Below are positions 1-7,102 of a DNA stretch of 59,191 nucleotides, piece by piece (position 1 is the first letter of the stretch; every line of letters begins with the position of its first letter). The DNA lies in NCBI GenBank assembly GCA_015999985.1, contig JAECRA010000024.1:1-59191 (forward strand), written 5' to 3'. The notes under the pieces are model-generated. The model was not told where the DNA came from. It did not search any database and saw only the letters and a program-made list of their open reading frames with translations. The stretch is from Comamonadaceae bacterium. GTDB taxonomy: Bacteria; Pseudomonadota; Gammaproteobacteria; Burkholderiales; Burkholderiaceae_C. The position numbers were made by a program, and so were the translations under genes.

Positions 1-2090
1 CTACCGGTTTCCACCACCAGACCGGCGCTGGTACGCAGGCCTTCGCGAATCAGACGTTGATGGATGCTGGATAGCGCCAGCAGAGCCGGAATGGCCACAC
101 GAGTGCTGGAGACCGCCTTGTCGCTGATGAGCAGAATGTTGGAGCCGCCCTTGATGGCATCGACCGCCTGTGCAGACAAGGAAGCCAGGCGCGCCTCCAC
201 CCCTTCGGGTCCCCAGGCCACTGGGTAGGTGATGTCCAGCACGCTGCTGGAAAACTTGCCCTGGGTGTACTGCTTGATGTCGCGCAGCTTGGCCATGTCG
301 TTGGCATCGAGCACCGGCTGGCTCACCTCGAGACGCATCGGCGGGTTGACCTGATTGATGTCCAGAAGGTTGGGCTTGGGCCCGATGAAGCTCACCAGGC
401 TCATCACGATCGCTTCGCGGATCGGATCGATGGGCGGGTTGGTCACCTGCGCAAACAACTGCTTGAAGTAGTTGTAGAGCGGCTTATTGTGATCGGAAAG
501 CACAGCCAGGGGGCTGTCATTGCCCATGGAGCCGATAGCCTCTTCTCCGAATGCTGCCATGGGGCTCATCAAGAACTTGATGTGCTCTTGCGTATAGCCG
601 AACGCCTGCTGGCGGTCGAGCAATTCGGGTGAGGTGGTCTCTACGCCGGAAGACTGAGGTTCTGTCTCGTTGACCGGCAGCTCTTCAGCGTCGAGCCCAG
701 CGACGGGCACGGCCACGTCATCCAGACGGATACGCAGATCTTCGATCCAGCGGGTGTACGGCTTGGCATTGGCCAGGCTGGCCTTGACTTCTTCGTCATC
801 GATCATGCGGCCCTGATCCAGGTCGATCAGGAACATTTTTCCGGGCTGAAGGCGCCATTTACGGACGATCTTGTGTTCGGGCACGGGCAACACGCCGGAC
901 TCCGAGCCCATGATGACGAAATCATCATCAGTGATGCAGTAGCGGCTTGGGCGAAGTCCGTTGCGGTCCAGGGTGGCGCCGATCTGGCGGCCATCGGTGA
1001 ACACGATGGAAGCAGGGCCGTCCCACGGCTCCAGCATGCTGGCGTGGTACTCATAGAACGCGCGACGGCGTTCGTCCATGGTGGTGTGCTGCTCCCAAGG
1101 CTCAGGGATCATCATCATGACCGCCTGGGCGAGCGGATAGCCCGCCATGGTCAGCAGTTCCAGGCAGTTATCGAAAGTGGCCGTGTCAGACTGATGGGCA
1201 AAGCTGATGGGATAGAGCTTCTTAAGATCGTCCTGAAGCACAGGAGAGCTCATGACGCCTTCGCGTGCACGCATCCAGTTGAAGTTGCCTTTGACGGTGT
1301 TGATCTCGCCGTTGTGCGCCACATAGCGGTACGGGTGGGCGAGCGGCCACTCTGGAAATGTGTTGGTGGAAAAGCGCTGGTGCACCAGGCCCAGGGCAGA
1401 GACGCAGCGTTCGTCCTGGAGGTCCAGATAATATGTACCCACCTGATCAGCCAGCAGCAAGCCCTTGTAGATCACAGTGCGGCTGCTCATGCTGGGCACG
1501 TAATACTCTTTGCTGTAGCGAAGACCCAGAGCCTGAATGTTGGCGCTGGCAGTCTTGCGGATCACATAGAGCTTGCGCTCCAGCGCGTCCTGCACGATGA
1601 CGTCTGCGCCCCGCCCGATGAAGATCTGCCGAATGACAGGCTCTTTCTCGCGCACGGTGGGCGACATAGGCATATCAAGATTGACCGGCACGTCGCGCCA
1701 GCCCAGGAGAACCTGACCTTCCACACGGACAGCGCGCTCCAGTTCTTCTTCGCATGCGAGGCGCGAAGCGCTTTCCTTGGGCAGGAAGATCATGCCAACG
1801 CCATATTCCCCAGGAGGCGGCAGCTGGACACCTTGCTTGGCCATTTCTTCGCGATAGAGCGCGTCAGGCATCTGAATCAGAATGCCTGCACCGTCGCCCA
1901 TCAGCGCGTCAGCGCCCACGGCACCTCGATGATCCAGGTTTTCCAGGATCTTCAAGCCCTGCGTGACGATGGCGTGGCTTTTCTCGCCCTTGATGTGGGC
2001 CACGAATCCAACGCCACAGGCGTCATGTTCGTTGGCTGGATCGTAAAGGCCGTTCTCTCGCAATTGCGCTTGCTCAGCAGATGTGGTCAT
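1..2090 (-). CDS. gltB: Glutamate synthase (NADPH) large subunit, N-terminal part
   Basis: GOGAT alpha subunit. It hydrolyses glutamine at an N-terminal type II amidotransferase site and passes ammonia to 2-oxoglutarate at the FMN site, giving glutamate. Reading the minus strand from the ATG at 2090 gives 696 open codons to the left edge. The frame begins with a short propeptide and then HDACGVGF, where Cys25 is the expected catalytic N-terminal nucleophile after processing. The motifs LDHRGAVGADALMGDGAG, HQRFSTNTFPEWPLAHPYR and AHNGEINTVKGN follow, all hallmarks of the GltB glutaminase domain, then the central domain (NPPIDPIREAIVMS). GGAG lies 6 nt before the ATG. The family has about 1,500 residues, so the FMN and Fe-S part and any gltD lie outside. 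The long plus-strand frame opposite is a shadow. Confidence 0.97.
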   Translation of the reverse strand, partial: MTTSAEQAQLRENGLYDPANEHDACGVGFVAHIKGEKSHAIVTQGLKILENLDHRGAVGADALMGDGAGILIQMPDALYREEMAKQGVQLPPPGEYGVGMIFLPKESASRLACEEELERAVRVEGQVLLGWRDVPVNLDMPMSPTVREKEPVIRQIFIGRGADVIVQDALERKLYVIRKTASANIQALGLRYSKEYYVPSMSSRTVIYKGLLLADQVGTYYLDLQDERCVSALGLVHQRFSTNTFPEWPLAHPYRYVAHNGEINTVKGNFNWMRAREGVMSSPVLQDDLKKLYPISFAHQSDTATFDNCLELLTMAGYPLAQAVMMMIPEPWEQHTTMDERRRAFYEYHASMLEPWDGPASIVFTDGRQIGATLDRNGLRPSRYCITDDDFVIMGSESGVLPVPEHKIVRKWRLQPGKMFLIDLDQGRMIDDEEVKASLANAKPYTRWIEDLRIRLDDVAVPVAGLDAEELPVNETEPQSSGVETTSPELLDRQQAFGYTQEHIKFLMSPMAAFGEEAIGSMGNDSPLAVLSDHNKPLYNYFKQLFAQVTNPPIDPIREAIVMSLVSFIGPKPNLLDINQVNPPMRLEVSQPVLDANDMAKLRDIKQYTQGKFSSSVLDITYPVAWGPEGVEARLASLSAQAVDAIKGGSNILLISDKAVSSTRVAIPALLALSSIHQRLIREGLRTSAGLVVETG

Positions 2091-2348
2091 CGTGGGCTCC
2101 ATCTTCTATCTATATCGGGACTGACCCCGAGGATAGTGCGGTGCAGCAATTTCTTCAAGAATTATTTATTGGGGTCAGATACTTATTTATGAAAGCCTAT
2201 CGATATGTATAATTAATTGGGGACATATTAAAATCAAGGACATGAAGGCCAATGCATACAGCATTTTCCAGGCGCTTGATGTCGGGTCCGGTCACCCGAG
2301 CAAGCACGAACGCCCACATGGCCTGCTTCTTTTAGCTACCAAGTCATT
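2091..2348. other. gltB upstream region with REP-like GGGGTCAG inverted pair
   Basis: No convincing gene. CTGACCCC (2121-2128) and GGGGTCAG (2171-2178) form a perfect 8-bp inverted pair 42 bp apart. The stretch 2155-2240 is noticeably AT-rich and probably carries the gltB promoter. The same motif (GGGGTCAGAT on the minus strand) recurs at 6962-6971, just upstream of the Y1 transposase gene. A frame of about 50 codons from 2242 on the plus strand overlaps the ankyrin gene and is not supported. Confidence 0.4.
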
Positions 2349-3059
2349 TCAGCGTGCTCCCGCTCGCGTCAACATGTGTTCCATAGTGCTAAATCCTCTT
2401 TGCTGAGCGAGCTGCAGCGGCGTACGGCCATGACGGTCCGGGCTTCGCAGGTCTGCCCCTGCCTGAATCAGTACACGAAGCGTCTCCTGATGACGCGCAC
2501 CGCCATTTCCCAGCACGATGGACTCAATAACGGCTGTCCAGTGCAAATTGTTCACATGGTCTATCGGCGCGCCAGCCAAAATGAGCTGGCGCACTACACC
2601 GTCGTGTCCCAAATGAGCCGCCGCTATGAGCGCCGTCCCGTCGTACCGGCTGGTGATCTGGCGCGCACTGGCACCTAGCGAAAGGAGGACGCTCAAGGTG
2701 TCCTCATCGTCGGCCACGGCGGCGATGGTGACGGCGTCGTACCGATCTTTTTCCAGTGCAGACAGGTCAGCGCCGCCTTTTGCCAATGCACGCAGGCTGG
2801 CATGCTGGCGCGCGAAAGTCGCCACGTGCAAGGGAGTACGGCCGTAGTGGTCTCGCGTATTGACGTCCGCCCCTGCAGCCAGCAGGCGCTGCAGGCCAGG
2901 CACGTCGCCGCGTGCGGCTGCAAGGTGCACGCCTCGGTAAGCTGCGGATTCGGAGGCTGTAGGCGCTACTTGCGACCGTGCCACAGGCGCCAACGACATA
3001 CCCGCCAGCGTCAGAACCATCGCAGCCAGGCACCCGCGCCGACGAACCCGGACACTCAT
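2349..3059 (-). CDS. Exported ankyrin-repeat protein
   Basis: A 236-residue protein from the ATG at 3059, beginning MSVRVRRRGCLAAMVLTLAG, a positively charged n-region and hydrophobic core typical of a Sec signal peptide ending near APVARSQ. The mature part holds about five ankyrin repeats; GVHLAAARGDVPGLQRLLAA, DHYGRTPLHVATFARQHA and DRHGRTPLQLAQQRG are the clearest. The start overlaps the stop of the DUF336 gene by ATGA (3056-3059), so the two are probably translationally coupled. Periplasmic ankyrin proteins of this size occur in Pseudomonas next to catalase genes, where they support peroxide resistance; no catalase is present here. The partner is unknown and the role next to a haem-binding family protein is inferred only from position. 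Confidence 0.85.
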   Translation of the reverse strand: MSVRVRRRGCLAAMVLTLAGMSLAPVARSQVAPTASESAAYRGVHLAAARGDVPGLQRLLAAGADVNTRDHYGRTPLHVATFARQHASLRALAKGGADLSALEKDRYDAVTIAAVADDEDTLSVLLSLGASARQITSRYDGTALIAAAHLGHDGVVRQLILAGAPIDHVNNLHWTAVIESIVLGNGGARHQETLRVLIQAGADLRSPDRHGRTPLQLAQQRGFSTMEHMLTRAGAR

Positions 3060-3544
3060 TGAAGCTGCCCTGCCACCTTGGTCAGTGCGTTCTGAGCGCA
3101 TTGCTCATCCAGATGGCCGCCAGGTGCACCCCCTACCCCCACGGCCCCAATCACTTCGTTACCTGCCTTGATGGGTAGACCACCACCCAGCAACAGGTAG
3201 CCCGGAATCTGAGCCAGGTTAGCAGCAGCAGGGTTCTTCTGCGATGCTTCCATGATGGCGCCCGTGCTGTTCTTGGCCGAAGCAGAGGTGTAGGCTTTCA
3301 AGCGGCTGGCCTCCAGCGTGTGGGGACCAGCATTGTCTGCGCGCTGCACAGCACGCACGGTACCAGCGCGGTCCACGACAGTGGCCGTGACCGCATAGCC
3401 ATTGGCAGTGCATGTGGCGACGGTCTGTGCCGCGATTTCGTTGGCCAGGGACAAGGACATATTTTTTTCGGTGCGGATTGCGTCGGATGCCTGAACGGCG
3501 TGGGCTGACAGGCTGAGAAGGGCGATAGCGAGGACTCGGTGCAT
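3056..3544 (-). CDS. Exported DUF336 / HbpS-like haem-binding family protein
   Basis: A 162-residue protein. The ATG at 3544 is preceded by GGAG at a good distance and begins a clear signal peptide (MHRVLAIALLSLSAHAVQA). The mature part shows DUF336 (GlcG/HbpS) features: LANEIAAQTVATCTANGY near the N-terminus, VVDRAGTVRAVQRADNAGPHT, SRLKAYTSASAKNST and a Gly-rich C-terminal half (GGGLPIKAGNEVIGAVGVGG). In Streptomyces the extracellular family member HbpS binds haem and modulates the kinase SenS. The gene lies directly downstream of a kinase/regulator pair, separated by 276 bp holding an inverted repeat, and overlaps the ankyrin gene. Haem binding is not shown by the sequence. The longer in-frame extension to 3643 lacks signal-peptide character and was rejected. 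Confidence 0.85.
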   Translation of the reverse strand: MHRVLAIALLSLSAHAVQASDAIRTEKNMSLSLANEIAAQTVATCTANGYAVTATVVDRAGTVRAVQRADNAGPHTLEASRLKAYTSASAKNSTGAIMEASQKNPAAANLAQIPGYLLLGGGLPIKAGNEVIGAVGVGGAPGGHLDEQCAQNALTKVAGQLQ

Positions 3545-3663
3545 GGTTTCTCCAGAAATTAGTGTTTTGCTGCGGCGTGGCTCAGATTCATCCTGGCCTG
3601 GCGCCGTAGGGATACTGTAGAAAATTACGGGCGCGGCCACCATGCGGCCGGTTACGCACCAAC

Positions 3664-3681
3664 CTCCGTAAAACTACGGAG
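3664..3681. promoter_or_regulatory. Inverted repeat, candidate operator of the FixJ-type regulator
   Basis: CTCCGTA (3664-3670), AAAC, TACGGAG (3675-3681): perfect 7-bp arms in the 276-bp space between the response regulator gene and the exported DUF336 gene. A further half-site-like ATTACGG lies near 3625. The position, about 120 bp upstream of the DUF336 start, suits an activator site. Binding by the adjacent regulator is inference. Confidence 0.4.
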
Positions 3682-3820
3682 TTGTTGGACACGTGCAGAC
3701 TGCGGATGCATCAGTGCCGCAGTCAACCTGCCAGAAAATAAGATCGAGCGCACGTGGCCCCCGCTTGTAAACAAGAGTGACGCCGTGAGACTCGGCAAGA
3801 GGCGCGACCAAAGAGTGCGC

Positions 3821-4471
3821 TTATCGACCGCTTCCTGGGTCCGTATCCGCGTCTACCAGAGCGGCATAGCGCCGGATGAGCTGAGCCAGCGAATCCGTAC
3901 CCAACTTCGCAAACAAGTGGGCTCTGTGGGTCTCCACCGTGCGCGGCGACAGATCCAGGGCTCGACCAATTTCCTTGTTGGTCAGGCCGTTGGCAATCAG
4001 CCCCAGCACCTCACGCTCGCGTGGAGAAAGTTGGGCATAGCGCTCTTCAGCAGAACGGTCGACGCCCTGGCGCTCACGTGTGCGCACATGTTGGCGTACC
4101 GCAGTTTGTAGCGCCTCTATGAGCACCTCGTCGTCTACGGGTTTTTCCAGGAACTCTGCGGCTCCAGCCTTGAAAGCGCGTCGGCACATGTCTACCGTGC
4201 CATGGCCAGTCAATATGATGATCGGCTGATCCACTCCCTGCGCCACCAGATGGTCGAGAACGGTCAGTCCGCTGGTACCTGGCATGCGCACGTCGAGCAA
4301 GATAGCACCGATTCCGCCGCGCTCGAATCCATTCAGAAAAGCCTGGGGGTCCTCCCAGGTCTGCACACGCAAACCCACCGTCCCGATCAACAAGGCCAGG
4401 CCGTCGCGCACGGCGGCATCGTCGTCGACCAAATGAATAAGAGGAGACAGGGAGAAGGAAAGAACGGTCAT
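3821..4471 (-). CDS. FixJ/NarL-type two-component response regulator
   Basis: A 216-residue response regulator. The N-terminal receiver shows the acidic triad (VDDDAAVRDG, Asp16-18), the phosphoacceptor Asp60 in LLDVRMPGTSGL, the ILTGHG switch and the conserved Lys in FLEKP. The C-terminal LuxR-type helix-turn-helix is intact: LSPREREVLGLIANGLTNKE followed by SPRTVETHRAHLFAKL. Its ATG (4471) overlaps the stop of the kinase gene by ATGA, the usual arrangement for a cognate pair. The domain order and the TVDMCRRAFKAGAAEF segment place it in the FixJ subgroup of activators. Likely targets are the adjacent DUF336 and ankyrin genes, whose upstream region carries a perfect inverted repeat. Confidence 0.93.
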   Translation of the reverse strand: MTVLSFSLSPLIHLVDDDAAVRDGLALLIGTVGLRVQTWEDPQAFLNGFERGGIGAILLDVRMPGTSGLTVLDHLVAQGVDQPIIILTGHGTVDMCRRAFKAGAAEFLEKPVDDEVLIEALQTAVRQHVRTRERQGVDRSAEERYAQLSPREREVLGLIANGLTNKEIGRALDLSPRTVETHRAHLFAKLGTDSLAQLIRRYAALVDADTDPGSGR

Positions 4472-5934
4472 GCCAGAGGAAGCAACAAATGGAATTCGGC
4501 GCCCATGCCTTCAGGAGAACCCGCCAGCAACAGGCTACCGCCCATGGCCTCGGCCAAACTATGAGACAAGCTGAGACCCAGGCCAAGGCCACCTTCGCGT
4601 GTCGTAAAAAAAGGCTCAAACACCCGCGCCCTCGCCTCGGAAGTGATGCCCGTTCCCGTATCTCGGACCACTAGTAGCGCTTGCGTCCCTTGCCGCTGCC
4701 AACGCAGGTGCAACTTCCTCCGAGCAGGAGATACCAGCTCCATCGCTTGCACCGCATTCATCAGAAGGTTGTGAATAATCTGCTGTAGTGCAACAGGCTC
4801 AGCCTGAACCAGAGGAAGATCAGGCTCCGCGATCACCTCAGTCTGAATACTGCGACGCTGTAGTTCCGGCTCTAGCAAATACAACGCTTCTTGCACTGCG
4901 GAGCCTAGCGCCACAGGTTGAACTTGCGTCGCCAGCTCGGGCCGTTCCACCAGGCGACGCAGCCGTCCCACCACGTCAGCAGCGCGGCGCGCCTGGTGGG
5001 CTGCCTGCGCCATCGCATCGCGCGCGGTTCCGACATCGGGCGGCTTTTCATCGAGCAAGCGACGAGCAGCCTGGGTGTTGGCCAACAGCGCAGTCAGCGG
5101 CTGATTCAACTCGTGAGCCATGCCGGCGGCCAACTCACCCAGGGTGTTGAGACGAGCCACTTGACCCACGCGCAGCAACTCTTCAGCGCGCTGGCGAGCC
5201 ACACGTTGATGCCACAAATTGCGAAGACCGGCCAGCAGCAAGGCGGCCACCAGACTCCAGCTCACCATGGCCACCAAAGGTAGCTCACGCCAGGTCAGGG
5301 GCCGTTCGAGCACCAACTCCAGCGGCTGGCTGGCCGAAGCCAACACTTTCGCAGCTACCCAGCGCCAATGCGGAAACGTTTCTGACTCAGGACGCCCTTG
5401 CTGGATCACGAAGCTCGCTCCAGCATGGACAAGTGTCGCTCTCACCGCGCTGGCGGCCCCATCCATGGGCCATTCGCCCCAGGGCATTGCAGCCTTCAGA
5501 TCAATCAACAAGCCATGGCTGAGCGGGTGTGCCGCCAGCACCAGCCAGTATCTGCCTGAAGACAGGTTTTCGTTGGCAAGCACAGCGCGCCTCGTGTGCC
5601 GAGAAGTCGCCTCAGCATCATTGAGAGTGGGCGCAATGGCCGCAGGCCACGTCTCCTGCTCAGGGCGTTGCAGGACTTCGAGGATTTGCGGATAGAGCGC
5701 CGAAAGTCGCTCGGCGTCGCCGCTTCCTTTGGCAGGCTGGAGCAGCGCCAGGGTCGCCAGGATGGCATCGTGCTGCGCCATACGTTGGCTCAATACACGG
5801 TGGGCGATACGGGCATCTGTATCGAAGTCTGCGCGCAACTCTGCCAAACGGTTCGTCGCCAGCCAGCCCGCCCCGACTGCCGAGCACGTCAGCCAGAGCG
5901 CCAGCCAGGAATAACGACGCATGTTGGGCTTCAT
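4468..5934 (-). CDS. Membrane sensor histidine kinase
   Basis: A 488-residue kinase from the ATG at 5934; the longest frame begins with TTG two codons earlier. One transmembrane helix lies near residues 8-26 (WLALWLTCSAVGAGWLA) and a second near 215-237 (LPLVAMVSWSLVAALLLAG), enclosing a periplasmic region of about 190 residues of unrecognised fold. The cytoplasmic core has the H-box GMAHELNQPLTALL (His274), N-box IIHNLLMNAVQAM, G1 box RDTGTGI and the F/G2 segment FEPFFTTREGGLGLGLSLSH. This is the DctB/TtrS-like HisKA-HATPase layout. It is first in a kinase-regulator pair with an ATGA overlap. The periplasmic sensor could read the state of the exported DUF336 protein encoded downstream; that link is inference. 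Confidence 0.93.
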   Translation of the reverse strand: MKPNMRRYSWLALWLTCSAVGAGWLATNRLAELRADFDTDARIAHRVLSQRMAQHDAILATLALLQPAKGSGDAERLSALYPQILEVLQRPEQETWPAAIAPTLNDAEATSRHTRRAVLANENLSSGRYWLVLAAHPLSHGLLIDLKAAMPWGEWPMDGAASAVRATLVHAGASFVIQQGRPESETFPHWRWVAAKVLASASQPLELVLERPLTWRELPLVAMVSWSLVAALLLAGLRNLWHQRVARQRAEELLRVGQVARLNTLGELAAGMAHELNQPLTALLANTQAARRLLDEKPPDVGTARDAMAQAAHQARRAADVVGRLRRLVERPELATQVQPVALGSAVQEALYLLEPELQRRSIQTEVIAEPDLPLVQAEPVALQQIIHNLLMNAVQAMELVSPARRKLHLRWQRQGTQALLVVRDTGTGITSEARARVFEPFFTTREGGLGLGLSLSHSLAEAMGGSLLLAGSPEGMGAEFHLLLPLA

Positions 5935-6197
5935 GGTCAAGATTCTGGCACGTCGTCACAAAAAGCTGTGGCTCTCATCTGTTCTTAGACAGAGGCTAAG
6001 CCAACTCACCTTTTGGATGCCATCCTCCTGCTTCTATCCTCTGCATCCTGGATATCCTTGTCCGCTTCGAAATCCAGAAGGGATTTCAGTATGGCGACAT
6101 GCGGTGCGCAAGAATTCGTGCCGTTACGGTACGCGCTGTATGCGATCACTGACTTTGATAGAACGCCTCGCCAACTCAGCCGTGATTTGACACGGTG
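5935..6197. other. Intergenic region with short hairpin
   Basis: No gene recognised. GAAATCC (6069-6075) and GGATTTC (6081-6087) form a perfect 7-bp stem with a 5-nt loop. The kinase promoter and the 3' flank of the Y1 transposase gene share this space. No full GGGGTCAG motif was found on this side of the transposase. Confidence 0.3.
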
Positions 6198-6890
6198 TTA
6201 CTTGGACCGACCTGACGGACGACCGGCCCGCCCGGGCGACAGGCGGCGTTCGGTGCGCTTTTGAAGATCAGCCACAAATTGATCTGAACCCAGGGCCCAA
6301 CCGCTGTGTGCGGCGCGGGTCAGGGCATCACTTTGCGCAGAACCCTGCCCCATACCCACCAGATTGGCGTACGCAGCCTCCCGGGCAAAAGGTGTATTAC
6401 CCATCTCCCAAAAAAGTGCGTGGGGCGTGATCAGCGGGTCTGAACGCAAGCCTATGTAGTGGGCGTGGCTGGACCAGGGGTAGTTTGCAGGGGACGCCAC
6501 CATGCCCGCGCGCACTGGATTTAAGTCCATGTAGACCATACAGGCCAGCAGATACCGCTCCGCCTCTATCAGGCCAGACCGGTAACGCCCTTCCCACAGA
6601 GTGCCGGAGCGGTCATGCCTGTCATTGAAGTAGCGCACATAACTGCGCCCGAGCGCCTGCATCATGTTCGGCAAGCCATCTCCGCTTTCTGGCGTGAGCA
6701 GCAGGTGCAGGTGGTTGGTCATGAGTACATAGGCGTGGACCGCCACCTTGTGCTCGATCGTGAAGTTGTGCAGCAATCCAAGCAATCGCTGATAGTCCCC
6801 CGCCTCGCGAAAAATCGGCTGACGATTGTTGCCCCGCAGGATCACGTGATGCGGGTAGGCGGCGATGCTAAGACGAGGAAGACGGGCCAT
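6198..6890 (-). CDS. REP-associated tyrosine (Y1/IS200-like) transposase, RAYT
   Basis: A 230-residue single-strand transposase of the Y1_Tnp fold. It shows the N-terminal strand PRLSIAAYPHHVILRGNNRQ, the metal-binding HUH motif in NHLHLLLTPE (His60, His62), and the catalytic tyrosine helix GRSYVRYFNDRHDRSGTLWE (Tyr84 as likely nucleophile) followed by GRYRSGLIEAERYLLACMVY, all typical of the family that handles REP sequences. The frame looks complete. The motif GGGGTCAGAT on the minus strand (6962-6971) lies about 70 bp upstream of the start, as expected of the REP-like substrate next to RAYT genes. Such genes are usually single-copy and domesticated rather than true insertion sequences. Confidence 0.9.
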   Translation of the reverse strand: MARLPRLSIAAYPHHVILRGNNRQPIFREAGDYQRLLGLLHNFTIEHKVAVHAYVLMTNHLHLLLTPESGDGLPNMMQALGRSYVRYFNDRHDRSGTLWEGRYRSGLIEAERYLLACMVYMDLNPVRAGMVASPANYPWSSHAHYIGLRSDPLITPHALFWEMGNTPFAREAAYANLVGMGQGSAQSDALTRAAHSGWALGSDQFVADLQKRTERRLSPGRAGRPSGRSK

Positions 6891-6960
6891 AACTATTGGT
6901 CGAAGAGTTCAAACCTCCATCAGGACTTCGCCGCAATTGTACAAACCCGTGCGAAACCAG

Positions 6961-6971
6961 GATCTGACCCC
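6961..6971 (-). repeat. REP-like motif GGGGTCAGATC
   Basis: GATCTGACCCC on the plus strand. It shares GGGGTCAGAT with 2171-2180. Its position upstream of the RAYT gene suggests a substrate or remnant of a REP element. Confidence 0.45.
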
Positions 6972-7102
6972 GGTTTTTTATTGGACTCATGACGACTTAT
7001 TCCCGGATCCACGCTTTGATTCCAACCCGTATAACTTAAATCCTCATCTGAACTACTGACAATCGACCCGGTACCAACTACGTCCCAGAGGAAAAAATAG
7101 TA

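Noticed and set aside
873..2192. A 439-codon open frame on the plus strand
   Set aside because: It lies opposite gltB, whose minus-strand translation shows all GltB motifs. The plus frame has no family features and is His/Arg/Ala-rich like antisense of a GC-rich gene.
2242..2406. Short plus-strand frame upstream of the ankyrin gene
   Set aside because: Its second half is antisense to the ankyrin gene and no start signal is visible.
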